Positions 34,301-47,857 of a stretch of DNA of 64,000 nucleotides are shown piece by piece (the first letter of the stretch is position 1; each line of letters begins with the position of its first letter). The DNA is taken from positions 20,257,284 through 20,321,283 of the forward strand of contig NC_136004.1 in assembly GCF_048128805.1 (NCBI RefSeq), written 5' to 3'. This stretch comes from Centroberyx gerrardi (Eukaryota; Chordata; Actinopteri; Beryciformes; Berycidae). Both the position numbers and the translations under genes were made by a program. The notes beneath the pieces were generated by a model that searched no databases, was not told the origin of the DNA, and saw nothing but the letters and a program-made list of their open reading frames with translations.

Positions 34301-34540
34301 GGTGATCCCATAAACGACAACGTTTGCAGTGTTTTCTGATATTTTAAAACGACCAGCTTCACACTGCAATCTTGTTGCGATGAGACGATATACAGTTGTG
34401 TGACAGCTTGCTAGCAATCTGAAGATCTGGCTAGCTAGCAAGCTAATGTCAACTTGCTTGTCTGCCTCAGTTTCTTGAGGAAGATGCTATGCTAACAGAC
34501 TAGCTAGCTACCGTTTGCTAGCTAAATTAGCAATCTGTAC
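33750..34540. promoter_or_regulatory. atxn2 start region rich in GCTAGC and AACGTTAG words
   Basis: At least six GCTAGC/GCTAGCTA occurrences (near 33763, 34408, 34429, 34500, 34517) and several TAACGTTA / GCTAACG words surround exon 1 and run into intron 1. The same words cluster before mapkapk5. Position around a first exon suggests promoter DNA; no TATA box is obvious. Confidence 0.45.
34194..34300 (-). CDS. atxn2: atxn2 exon 1: Gly-rich N-terminus without polyQ
   Basis: Encodes MSMKAGGNRKPGGGSTGG... to GGGRQNLG. In human ataxin-2 the polyglutamine run starts right after MSLKP and ends before VRKPGGSG; here MSMKAGGN passes directly to RKPGGGS with no glutamine. Donor gtcagt. About 140 bp upstream there is an in-frame ATG (34441), but its reading frame overlaps the GCTAGC-rich promoter-like DNA. 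Confidence 0.92.
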
Positions 34541-37500
34541 AATGTCTATTAAAACAGAAAAAAATGATCTTTAAAAAAAGACAATACGCGCTAATAACTC
34601 TTCGGAAATAAACGTGTGTGTTACACCTCTTGTCAATTTGTTATGTAATCCTAACAAAAAATTTCGATTATCTCAAAATGGGGTTTACAGCTCTCTCGGG
34701 TTCTCTCCGTTGCTAACAGCGAAAAGACCAAAACAGTCTGAAAGGGGACAAAAAACAGCGGAGGGATATATGAAAGGCGTAACGGCATAGAACATCCAAC
34801 CAAATATCGCTGGACTGTGTACTTTGACAACCATAAAGCTGACAAAAAATACAAATATGACAATATTGAATCCAGACTACCAGGAGAAATACATTGTCAC
34901 TTCTCTTTCTAGGAAATATCGCACCTACAACATGGCACTATTTACAGGAAGTCCATGAAACCTCAGCGGCTGTATTGTGGCATCCACGTGAGCCGGCGAA
35001 CACACTCACACACGTAGATACACGCACGATTGCACACTGCTTGTGTATGCATATTAGCGGCAACTAAACATTACAAATGACAAATTGACTGTTCACGACT
35101 AGCCTGATAAAGATGACATTTTAATGCCTTCTATTTGCTTGAGTTATCTCGATCTTACCTTTTCATGACAACTGGACTGACCGAGAGAATCTATGAACCA
35201 AGAACTCTAGCCTACAAGTAGACAGTGAATTGGTTGCACACAAACGCAGCAAAATATACAGTGATAATCAATGCTGGAAATGGACAGATTTTACACGGAG
35301 ATCCCGATTACCATCATACAGAGACCAATAGCAATGTAATGCATACACCTGTGATATACAGTATATATAGCCTACTAGATTAGTCAACTGCTTTTATACT
35401 CAAATTCTAACAAAGTGGTAAATTTGAAAATAAATCATATGATTTCTGCTTGTAGAATATTATGTTTAAACACTGGGCCTGTTTTCACAGAGAATCTCAA
35501 AGTAAGATATCTGATCTATTCTTATATCCACTCCATGGTGATCTTCCTTATTTTGTATCAAAAAGAACACGGTTCACAGACCTTCCCTACTTCATTAATA
35601 AATATTTTTCTTTTTTTTTTCCTTTTTTTTTTCTTTTTTTTTTTACATTTTATGCCACAACACTGTGAATTTTACAAGTAGAAAGATAGGATTAAGATCA
35701 CCCTATTGACCTGTTTCTGAAAATTCACTATTTGTCTGAATATTTTTTGAGCAAGTGAATCTGCCTCACTGGCATTTGGGCTTTGCACTGAAGGCGTTGG
35801 ACTAGATTCAATTTGAACAGCCTGATGCATCACTCCACTCACTGCTTCTTCACCTGTCCTTGACCTAGTATCTTTCTCTCCTTCTCCTTGCCTGGCTGCA
35901 GTGAATTATTCACACCTTAATTAAACATTTCATTATGAATTCAACAAAAATACTTATTTCCAGGTCTTAATTTTGAAAAAGAAAAGCCAAATCCTGGTGA
36001 TAATGTCTATACAACACACAAGTGGGAGACAAGAAATTTTATGCAACAGTGAAAAAAGTGAATAATTGCCTATTATGTTGCCCAACATCCGCCAAGGCCA
36101 GTTTAGTCCCAAGTAAATTCTGCTGCTGTGAAGAACTGCATTCAAGGGGAAATGAGAGTGTCTTGAAAGTAGGTTTCATGTTTCTCCGCAAAGGAAACTT
36201 GGGTGCTATCCAAGGTGCTGATAAAACAACCTGTGGATTGCACTGACGGCTGGAGCGAATGGCATGACTGAATTATTTCACAGCATTATTTACTCGTTTA
36301 TTGCGATTTAATCTCAAAAATAACAAAAGGAGCAGTCCAAATAAAAAAAATTAAAAAAATCCAAGAGAAAAATGATTCACGCTGATTTCACCCTTTCCAA
36401 TAAATGACTCCTCTAAATTGCATCATCATTTTTAAATATATAAACTACATGTTCAGAAAAGTCCCACTATAGTGGAATCGCCTCTCCGGTCCCTCCTCCT
36501 GATCCCTCAGTGTAAACAGCCTATAGGCCTATAGACTGGATTCTCCCAACTCTTTGATCCTGACCAAGGCTCTGTTTATTTAAGGTGATGTGATTATGAA
36601 AAAGCTTTGGTAAAGACAGTTATCCTTTAGTAGTCCATACATAATAAAAACCACGAAAAGAGGACTGCTTTCAGAAATTGTGTGATGTTGGTGATGATGT
36701 TTCATTCAGCCATAGGAGCCTTACTATACTACAGACATGTGTGCCTTGGAGAGGTGGTACAGACAGCACAGTGTAGGCTATACAGTATACTCAATCCATG
36801 GGTCAGATTTCGTTATCAAATACAGCCATGTTGTAATTCGACGCAATCTATTGTATCACACTCCTTCAACAAGAACATGTATCGTGAACTATGGTGCTTT
36901 ATGACATTTTTCCCGCGACTCTGTTAACTCGAAAGTTAATTTTGTTGGTTAACACACTGTGTAGTTTGTATTTTTCAAGCATGCACATATGATAGCTGGA
37001 CACGTACGCACGTACACACACAAATTGGGGGTTATGTGTATGTGAGAGTAGCCTACAACCTTATAGGAACATTGAGGAAAATGCGGATCTACTAAAGTGA
37101 AACTGGGCCTAAATGCCCTAGGAACCAATTGTACTCTTATTTCTTTGTAAAACAGTACACCGTTATTGGCTACGAGATGTAAAATAAAGGAGGCATTGGG
37201 AATTATATCACAGTGTGAATTTATGTTCATTCACCAAATTCTTAGAGGGCAATCGTTGCTGAATTCTTCAAATACAATATGACTAGTTCTATGTTAGCTG
37301 TTTTGAGTGAACGTTTCATCTTTGTAGTCCATTAATGTGTTGTAATCACAACACACACCTACATCCACTTCCTACGTCCAGTCCGAAGGCTACTCTTGTA
37401 TTATCTTTGCGATTTGAGTTATCTTCATGGAAGTTAATGAATTGAGATTGTGACAATCCGCATTGAAAAGTAGGACCTTAGAAGGCCCCATCAGAGTCTG

Positions 37501-37900
37501 GCTCTTTCGGACTGCTTTTATAGAAAATGAATGATAGTGCCGTGAAATTTGCAGTGGGCAAGAGATGCTTAATATCGCTTCAAGAATCTCTTTTTACACT
37601 AGGAAGAAGTGTGTACATGCGCGAAAATGTCAGGATTTACAAAACGTGTCAATGATTTCCATCAGGCGTTCTCTACAGACTACTCTTGCGTAGGTACTGA
37701 GTCGGTTTGTGTATTCTTTGACAAGAAGGAGCCATGGAATTAGCAAGGTAGCTAAGAGATAGAAGTCTCTCTTTGGTCACCTCCCATAACATTCTTCATC
37801 AACTCTTTCCATTATTGAGATACACCGTTGTTATTCATTAGGAGCACTAATGATTATTATATTGTCTTGCGAAAGAATGTTATTGTCTGTGGCTTTGCGT
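34541..37900. other. intergenic region between divergent atxn2 and mapkapk5
   Basis: No gene seen. AT-rich, with a poly-T stretch at 35607-35646 and one CACGTG box at 34986. The short open frames lack domains and splice partners. Confidence 0.6.
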
Positions 37901-38676
37901 GCTGCTAGCTAACTAACTTGCCATCTGAGCTAGCTAGCACATTAGCAAACCTCTGCTCGACGACAGAATACGTCTCAACTCTTGGGAACACGGTGTGCCG
38001 ATTTTTTAAATCAACTTAGCTATCACTGACGCCGCATTTCACACGGTATCTTTGGTCTACCTTATCTTTCACAATTGGCCTTTTTACACAATCATCTACT
38101 CTGGCCGTGGGACAGAGTGGCAATAGTTTATTTGCCAGCAAGCGAGCTAATAGCAAGTTAGCCCGGTATCTTGCTATCAACTAACGTAACGTTAGCAGAC
38201 CACTGCACTCATTGCGCTGGCTAAAAATATACTATTCTTGTCCCATACTCGGTGCCCCACCAAAAGTGGTGGGCTAGTCCACATTGGATTTCGTCTCTAC
38301 GGCTTTTCTGATCACCTTGCTTGGAGTTTGGCACTCTACATGGTCACTACGGTGAATTCAAGACGACTGGAAGAGCGAGTCGGAACCCGAGGCTGTGAGC
38401 CGAGCTGGACTGATATATATCGTACCGGCTGGGTGGCTTCAAGTCGGCTTCCCCAAGTGAACACATTCGACTGTGGCTGCTTGGTGGCCGAATATCAGTT
38501 TGCGCTCATGGCCTTGTCCTGCCATCAGTAGCATAAGCCTTGGGGGAACTTCAGTTAGCTCCAATCCAACGTCACAAGACAGAAACTTTGAAAGGTCAAG
38601 AGAAAGCGCATTGTTTTCATTGTCAACCGTCTGAGATCGGGGAGACAGGCTCATCTGTCAAGAGAGGAACACCACC
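37900..38676 (+). promoter_or_regulatory. presumed promoter and 5'UTR of mapkapk5
   Basis: Contains GCTAGCTAACTAAC, GAGCTAGCTAGC and TAACGTAACGTTAGC (37904-38196), mirroring the atxn2 start region. Downstream DNA up to the ATG is less AT-rich. If transcription starts before 38238, a 97-codon upstream open frame (38238-38531) would lie in the leader. The TSS is not defined by sequence alone. Confidence 0.45.
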
Positions 38677-38712
38677 ATGTCGGAGGATAACAACGCAGAC
38701 AAATTCATCAAG
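38677..38712 (+). CDS. mapkapk5: mapkapk5 exon 1
   Basis: MSEDNNADKFIK after accaccATG; donor gtaact. Human starts MSEESDMDKAIK, same length. Confidence 0.92.
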
Positions 38713-40985
38713 GTAACTTTAATGAAAAGAAATGTGAATCTCTATGCAAGTAGATCCTTCAATAGTTTGCATGAACCATGACCACTTTTGGTCTTGCTTT
38801 TAATGGGCTTTAAAACGAGTGTAGCTGCAATAGTTTGCATGCCATTGTAGAAATCATGTCTTCATCGTTGGGAATTAGGATTATTGCAGCTGATTGACTG
38901 CCAGCTGGAGGTTTATTTTGCTTGTGTTGTGTTTGTTTCATATTTTCAGGTACTATTACCTGGCTTGGTGTCCATAAAATACTTTTTCTGTGTGTGTGCT
39001 TTTAGTCCTATAGGATTATTCATTTTTAACATGCTTTGAATTCATGCACTGAATATGATTCTAATGAAGTAGTGGCTTAATGAGACTTATAGCTTGTGGT
39101 TTCATTTCATGAAGTATTGTTATCAGTGTTACAATGTCTAATCTGCAACTTTCTCAGGCATTCAGAGTCTTGTCTACCCACTGCCTATTCCATGATGATA
39201 CTTTTTCTGACCTGCTATTAGACTGTTACTGATTGGGACATTGCCTATATTCACCACAGCGTGTGCCATATCTTAATAGCACCTGTGGCTTTGTGTGTGT
39301 GTTTTTTTTTTTAGTATCACATCCCTTGACAGCCCAGTTGTAGGTGTGATATTTCTCCTGTCAGAAGTTTGAACCAGTTTTGTTTTTTTAGCTTACGAAT
39401 ATTGGGGATGGGAGTTTATAGGATCAATAAGATATCTTGAACTCATACTTGAGGGGAAAATCCACTAAATCAGAATTTACATATATTAATTCCAGACTGT
39501 TTAATCAACATTTGTGCACATGAACAAGTTTCTCCCAGACAAAAGAGAATTAAAAGTGTAATCTGTGATGTTATCGAGCAACACTTTCTAAAGCTGCTTT
39601 GTTGACGATCATAAATTCTCAGGGTAATTTTGCAGGGACTATGGGTACATTTCCCATTTCATAGCTGAGCATAAGTACAAAATGAAGCTCATTTGGATGT
39701 AAAAGTTCACACATTTCTTGAGTGCGTTAATTCAGCCCTATATATGATACACTGTCAATAGAGCAGCTCCAGATTAGAAATTCTATAGATTCTAGCTTTG
39801 GGAGAAAGGTGTTCATGTTTACAAATATTGTTAACTATATATATATATATAGGAATAATATGTGCATTCTGTGTCATGGAAAGTTTTCCCTTTTTAATAA
39901 ACACCAGCTTGGGGCTTGCGTCTGTCACGCTTCTGAGAGTTGGGAGGACGATCGAGAATAAGTTTGACATTCAGACCTTTGTGCCTTAGATCTCAGAGAG
40001 GCTCCAGCTCACTTGGTCGCGGGTCCTAAGTCAGCTCTTCTCTAAAGTCGGGGGTTCCACAGTCATTAACTGGCAACCTTTCCCTACACCCTGGCACGGG
40101 GTTTGTCCCTGGCCTGCTCCCCCTCAGTGTGTCACTGCCTGGGCATTCATGTCAGCAGTAAAATGTGATCCCAAGTGGCTCCGGCTCTGCTCTCACGGCT
40201 GGGTCAGAATGTGCTAAAGGCTGGGTGGATTGTGGCGGGAGGGGGGAGTGAGAATTGGAACACACACACTTGGTGTCCACTGGTTAGTTGTGCCGTAAAT
40301 ACCACCCTCGCCCCATGTTGAGTAATCAGCATGCATTGCGATTATCACCAGCCTCTGTGTCTTTATACAGAGCAGATTAGACTGGCTGGGGCAGTGGCAG
40401 GGAGGACACATTAGGTTAGGTGGAGAGTAGATTCTGGGAATGCTTTAGCTTGGAGTACAGTGCCATGGGAAATGTCATAGGCCTGTTGTTTACTTTAAAA
40501 GTTATACACTATGGGATGTTTTTATTAGATATTCAAATTTTTACAGTTGTTATTTTTGAGATGAGCAGGACCTCCACCTTTAGGAGCAGTCTAATTGGTG
40601 TCCTTTTAGAGGTGCACCTAGGCCTATACCATGTTTTTCCGACCAAGAAGGAACACTTTAACACACATTTTAGGGCTGACACCTGACACCTGTGTTGGCA
40701 CACCAGTAGATGCGTTTGTGCTGGCCAGGATCAGTCATTCTCAGATAAGTAGGACAAGGCTGATTGAATCCATTTCGAATCTTAAGTATCTTCCAGGTTT
40801 GTGAAATAGTCTAGGCCTGCACAGCAGCAACATTGTATCTTTTTCATCAAACGTCTGATATATCCTGTGTATTTTGTCTGGTTTGGTCTCCCTCCCCTAC
40901 AGGAGACATCCATTCTAGAGGAGTACAACATCAACTGGACCCAGAAGCTGGGAGCCGGCATCAGTGGACCTGTTAGGTGAGCCTG

Positions 40986-41038
<53 letters not shown>

Positions 41039-43936
41039 GAGAGAGAGAGAGAGAGATCAGAAGAGCCTTTCCCCTCATCTTGAGCTCAGGTCAGACTAGG
41101 TGATTTCTAACGGCGATTCTAAACCCAATTTAAATCTGGGTTAGTCTGGGTTTGGGGGGGGGCACTCGGCTCTATGGACGGCACAGATTATCCTGTATTG
41201 TGAACGGGCTGAAGACGGGATCCTCTAGAGTGAAGCGTTACAAGACTCTCCAAAACTGAACAACTGGCAACAGCCAGTGGTAATTTAGGGGGAAGAAAAA
41301 GAAAATGAACTGGAAGAGAAGTCACAACAACAACAACAATGCCCACTCACATAGATGATTTATATCAGCAAGATTCCCAACTCGCTCTCACAGTTGCTCC
41401 ACGCTTGATAAATTGATATAAAATTTCTTTGGAACAAATAACTCATATAAAATAGTATAAAATGGCATTGTGCCTGGATCAGCCCAAATAGGTATACAAT
41501 TACAAATTAAATGAAAGAGGTTTCATACAAAACTCCTTTAGCAACATTATTCTTGTAATGGTGTCACTTCAAAATACATTTGTAATGTTAATGTAAACTG
41601 CAGCTCCTGTACCATTGAGCAAGGAACGATAGAACCACTATTTTGTAATTGTATTTGCAGTGAACTGTTCTGGATGAATGGGTAAATGTTTTTCACTGAC
41701 AGAATTGGGAAGTGTGTGTTCCCTCGTCTTCATGTGCGACGCCCATCTTTGTCCCGTCTGAACAGCTTCCCGACCAGACAGAAAGCTTTTAGTCTGAACA
41801 TTGGAACAGGCTTGTCGTTTGTCCAAGGCTTTATTCTAATCCCAATATTTCTTCCAATATCTGTTCCACTGATGCAACTCTACCTAAAATTTCACTTGCA
41901 TTCCTCCTTGATGGCTTGCAGACTTGCAAGCACTGATTATCTTCATCATAGGTCACTGCAGCATGATCTAATTTATTTGTGCTGCGTCAGATGGATGTAG
42001 CCTCTTGTTGCCTGGACAGCATTGGATAGACAGACCTCAAGGAGTTGTACTTAGTTGGCCCCTCCTGCTGCTGGCTGGCCCTAGAGTAAGAAAGATAGAT
42101 GGCTCGTCTATATGTCACCCTCTCACCTCAGCTTCATTTTCTCTTCTCCTCCTTCACGCATTAACACTCAGTGAGATTGAGGAGCCACTAGATCGTGTTT
42201 AAAGGAATCTAGATGTGAAAAATCTAAATGCGTCTGACAATATCTGCTTGCATACCTGTGACACAGAAGATGCAGTGCATGCCTGCACCTTTGCTTCGTG
42301 GTGGCTGCAGAGTTTATAAGATAGATGGTGGCAAATACACTTTTGACCACAGTACGTGACAATAACTGTTGGAGTTAAATGTAACTTCAGATCAGTGGTG
42401 GTTCATTTGCTAAAGTGGCTGGTGAATGGACAAACCTAATAGCCGCTGGCAACATTGACCAGCATGTGCCTGGTGGTTGCTGCTTTTTTACTTCCCCCAT
42501 GGTTTCAGTGTGTGTTGTGTTTACTGTGGCACCAGTTCACCATCACCGGCTCACTTGATCCTTGACACATTAACACACACTGAGAATATGAAGGGACGAG
42601 ATGCTTGTCACTGGACCGGGTCTTAACATACTGGACCAAACAATGTGTTCATTTTCCATTCACCACTTTGGACAGGAATGTGTTTTCATGTTTTTTTCCC
42701 CTTGATTTTTATTTATTTATTTTTGAAGATGGGTGGCCATGTAACTGCGACGTCATAGGCTCAAATCCAACCCAAGACCTTTTCCGCGCGTCATCCCTCT
42801 CTCTCTCTCCCATCTTTCTGTTGCTCTTCACTCTCGACTGTTAAAGTAAAAATATAATCTTAAAAGAACATTACTTTTTTGATTCTTTCTGTTCAGTGAA
42901 AGCATTTTAGCCTGCTTGTGTTTTTAATAGTCTCCTTTTGCAAATGAATACATGCTGAAATCTTGAGAAAATAAATGGTCATATAGCAAATACCATTTCT
43001 TTGTCATGATTTACATAATTATAGATTAAACATAAAGTGTGCACAGTAATCAACCGTCTCTTGAGAAGATGCGCTGAGATGGAATAGTGCATGCTGGTGG
43101 AAGCAACAGGGATCAATGATAAAACCTAATCTCAGCAATATCATTATCTCTGCATTTCCTTTCTGCATTCTTCTCTCTACACTTCCCCACTCTAACACTT
43201 GGGGAGTAATATATCACACGCATTTCTGAAACACTGACTCTAAGCAGCAATGGCTTTTGATTCTTTTCCACATTTAGCCTATCGTGAAACTACATTAAGT
43301 CGTCTGGTAAATCTCCAGGAAGGACCGAAGCTGCTGTCATCCGGCTGTGAATCCAGGATCGGCTTGTAGCTCTCAAAAATTCCAACCTTTTGTTTTTAGT
43401 GAAGGAAAACGCAAAAGTCACCCGAGAGACGGCGTCAGTCTGCATTGGCTTAAATGTCAGTTAAAGTAAATAAGTTAATGTCGCTCACTTGCAGTGTGTC
43501 TGTCATATTCAGACGCTTCCTTGGTGTCATCAATGACTGTCAATAATGTATCCGCTTATTGTCTCCTGATGGGAATGAATCCTGTTGTTTGTCTTCAGAT
43601 TATTTTAGTTGCGGCAAAATATTAGAGAGAGACAGTGGCCGCTCAAACAGCCTTCAAAGTCCTTATGTGCTTGTGTGTACGTTCCTCTGTGTGCATGTGT
43701 GAACACCCTGCTGATTCTGACCGGATAGAGGCTGTGATACATCAAAGTCTGTCATTGATTGCTTCTCACCTCTTTGAAACCCACTGTGGGTCTAGTCAGT
43801 GGAGAGCAACCTGTGATTTCCCACTGTGTTTAGGCTAGTCCTCAAGAAACAGGAAGACTTGGAAATCAACTCAATTTAGATGCACTCATAATCTGTGTGA
43901 TTCATGCTATACTCCTTTTGGAAACCTCTTACTCAC

Positions 43937-43971
<35 letters not shown>

Positions 43972-46900
43972 TCTCTTCTTCATTGCGCTCTGATTCATGG
44001 AGTCTTTTGCCTAATGGGATTCTTTCTGATACTCTTATTTACCCTTGTTCACCTCTTTCTGAGTCATAACACATTTATGTCCTTTACTCAACCACCCCCC
44101 TCTCTGTGATTCATTAGGTAAGTATTGCTCTCCAGTAAGTGAACTTTGGTCGAAGCAGAATGTTCCTTGTGGTAATGCTTTAATAGTGTAATCTGAGTTT
44201 AAGGGCCAGAGGTTGCCGTCTAAAGTGAATGTTTGGGCTCCCACTTAGAGGAGGGGGAACGGACTTAATGGACTTGTCAGACAGTGAAATTATATGCTTG
44301 GCCTATATTTCTTCTGAGCGCTGTTACCTGCTCTAAAATTTAGTTTGAACAAAACCATTACCGTGAGAAACTCATTCAAATTTATTCAAACTCATGACAT
44401 TATACACTCGGATGTCATTGTCTGGTATCAGTCTTGTTGGGAGGATTCACAGTGTGTGCTGCCTTACAAAGCATTTTCCACAACAAACTGTAATGTTGAC
44501 AAAATATGCTGCCGAACAGCAGGAAGTAAGCCGATTTCTTGTTGCGATGTTCAAATCAACTCAAACATTGTAGAAGTGTATTTTACAAAGAAGTCTCACA
44601 ACACATATTGCACAGACTTTGAGAATGATGCATAAAGCAAACAAAGAGTAAAATCATAAAACCATAATAACGGATCCCTTGAACAGTGCACTCTTATGCA
44701 CAGCTGGAGTGGTCACACATGGGTACCGGCCATGTTTCGTATTTGTTGAGACTTTCTGGCATTTTTTAAACATGTCATGTCAATGTTATCATGCAGACAA
44801 AATCACTGGGACTCTGACTGCGCGTATCCAAAGTAGTTTTAATAAGGAGGGCAGAGGAGTTACAGAATTTGTCTTTTCTCTGGTATCAACCTCATGCTCT
44901 TATCTGTAAAATTCATATTAATTTAATGAAAGACAGCCCTATGTCTTATACAAACACAATGCTTACCTGAACAGAAATGGATGTATAACATACTACTGGG
45001 TTAAGGCTAATGGACGAAAGATAGGGCAATTACTGGTAGCAGAAATCCATGAGAATACGAAAAACCCTGCCTGACAACAGAAATTCTCCATTTAATTCTC
45101 TGTATACAGTCTCATCTGTGACACTGAAAACGTTGCCATGTTGTTTGCTGAGCCTTGTTTTCTTCTTCTCCACAGAGTATGTGTGAAGAAGTCGTCTCAG
45201 GAACGCCTGGCCCTGAAGATCCTCATTGATCGGCCCAAGGCCAGAAACGAGGTTAGAGAAGCACTGTTGTGGTTGTGATTAATGCCTGTGGTATTGGCTG
45301 TTTGTTGTCTTTGGCTCCGTCTCCATCAAAGCCATATCTATGTACTTCTCTCTGTCTGCCTGTTACTTATTTTTGTTAATGTTTCTCAAGTCTATCAGTC
45401 TTTATCAATTCCTGTTTTTCTTTCCTTCTCAGTCTGTTTGTGCTTCGTCTGTCTGTCTGTGTGTATGAAGTGTTTTGTATGTAACATTGTCTTCCTGCAG
45501 GTCACAGTGTGTCTACCAGCCTCTCCATGTCATTAGCAGCCCCTTGTTTTGATCAAGCAGCTTATACAGCAGTTAAGCAGTGTGACATGCAATCAAAACA
45601 AGCAACACAGACCTGCTTCACCCAAGCACTTGATACTTAACTGAGAAAGCTGTTGCTGAAAGGCAAACGCACTCAGATTACTATCACCAAACAATATCCT
45701 TGAGCTGTTTTTGTCATCTCTTTGAACCCCGGTGTGGTTCAGATACGTGCTCCATTCAAAGTCAACAGTTTGCTGCAATAATGATGTTCTGTTTACATGT
45801 TTGGCTTACAAAGGTTTAGTCAGCCTCCAGGCACTGAGTATCACTGTCTTGGCCTGTCTTGTAAGTTCATTTCTGTTTGGTTTGTCATTGCATCAAAGTG
45901 AAGACAGAGAAAGATAGATAATTGTTAAGAGCCCTCTTTATTGTCAGTCGTTGTATTTGGCACTAGTGGTAACAGCAGCAGTAATTGTGTCATAGTTCGC
46001 TTCCTCAATAATGCACTTAACTCCCAGTTTCCAGCAAGAGAGTTGCTCACACGCCCACAGAAACTATTTCCCTTTACAGACAAGGTTTCTGTAAATATGA
46101 TGAAGGGAAAAGAGTAGTAAGCAAGACCTTCACCTCTACAGGAATCAATAAAATGTAGCACATCTTTAAAAAAAACACCCCAAATAAATCACACACACCT
46201 GGCTCGGGTAGTCTAAAGTATGCCAGGCATTTCAACCAGATCTGTTTTCCACATGCAGTGCCAAAGAACTGAATTCATTCCTGTAAATAAAAATGTGTTC
46301 TCCGTCAGTCTTGCCTGGTTGAAAAAATGGATAATGTCAGCACCTTTAAAGAAATACACCACATTTTGGTAAGCAAGCTCCTTGATCAGAGTAACATTTT
46401 TCCCATGAAGATCAGTGCCATTTTCACCCCTGTGTCTCCAGTAAAAGGTTTGGTGTGGTGTAGACGTTAGCTCTTTATCACACTGCTTGTCCTCTGAAAC
46501 AAGTTAGCACCATCTCAGAAGTGAGGAAATAGACTCTCTTAAGCCACAGATGCATCAGAAATCTAGCACAATGCTATTTGGTGATACAGTAATACACTTC
46601 ATTTATTCAATACATTACAAGATGATATGGGAGAGTGCCATTTGATTAGATTAACACTTAACACACAAAAAAATATTTTCCCCACAGTTTTCAGTAGAGT
46701 GGCCCAAATCTTCAATTTCAAGAAAAGTACTCATTTTGATGCTGATGTTAGTATTCATTTTACTTGAAGTTAAGGATGCCTAATTGTATTTTTTTGTCAG
46801 TGAATAACGGCACTGGTTCACCTGTTGTATTATACTCTTGGCACTGAGTAGGCTGTGGTTACCTTGAGAGGGATATGTAGCGTTAAAGCTTCACTAGGCA

Positions 46901-47793
46901 ACTTTGCACGTTGACGGCATTTGACCATGCTAGAGGTAACTGTTTGAAAACAGTTTGAACTTCGAAACCCAGAAATCAAAACAAACTAAATGAAACAAAA
47001 TGTGACGTGAAGTCAATAAATTGCACACAGCATGCTCATGTTTACCAACCCGGCCTGTCTGTGATCGCTGATCAAAGAATAGCAAAGGGCCGAGAGAGGT
47101 AAAAGATCTGAGGTTGGTGAGTCCAGCTTTCTCTGGACGGAGGGCTCGCTCGCGGCTGTTTAGGAGACAGTTTGTATTTTGCACTGATTTGATTGATCAT
47201 CTCCTGATGGTGGAGTTGTGTTCATACCCAACACCAGAATTTAATTTGGGCAAATAGGGCCAATCCAGGGTGTCTCAGTTAGGAGGGGCGGGGCGCTCTA
47301 ATGTCTTGGAGCCCCACTTTGTGATTTAGGCTGATTTTTACATAAAAATCTTGCCTAATGCTGCTATAATGTTTTTTGGTTTTCAGGGAATTATATATAT
47401 ATATATATAGTACTCTCTATTCTCTACCATGCAGGTCCGTCTTCATATGATGTGTGCCACCCACCCAAACATAGTACAAATCCTGGAAGTTTATGCGAAC
47501 AGTGTCCAGTTCCCCCATGAATCCAGCCCAAGGTGAGGAGCTCTCTGTGTCTGTGTGTGTGTCTGTGTGTGTGAGTACGCATTTGTGCAAGATTCCATAC
47601 TTTCCTTCTTTTGCTGTATTTCAATCATTCCCTTTTCAATTTCTGTTTCCTCTATCCATCCACCCTTCCTTCCTTCTTTCCAGAGCGAGGCTACTGATCG
47701 TCATGGAGATGATGGAGGGGGGTGAGCTGTTCCACAGAATCAGTCAGCACAGACACTTTACTGAAAAGATGGCCAGCCAGGTCACTAAGCAGG

Positions 47794-47857
<64 letters not shown>

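Larger units (their letters stand above)
40977..45175 (+). other. mapkapk5 intron 2 (4.2 kb)
   Basis: No exon. Holds the GT/GA microsatellite, a SINE near 42728-42870 and a C-run plus (CT)n at 43936-43970. The rest is AT-rich without recognised features. Confidence 0.6.

Noticed and set aside
34301..34441. In-frame extension of ataxin-2 to an upstream ATG at 34441
   Set aside because: The extension does not resemble the human N-terminal extension and overlaps the GCTAGC-rich promoter-like DNA; the ATG at 34300 aligns with the human MSLK start.
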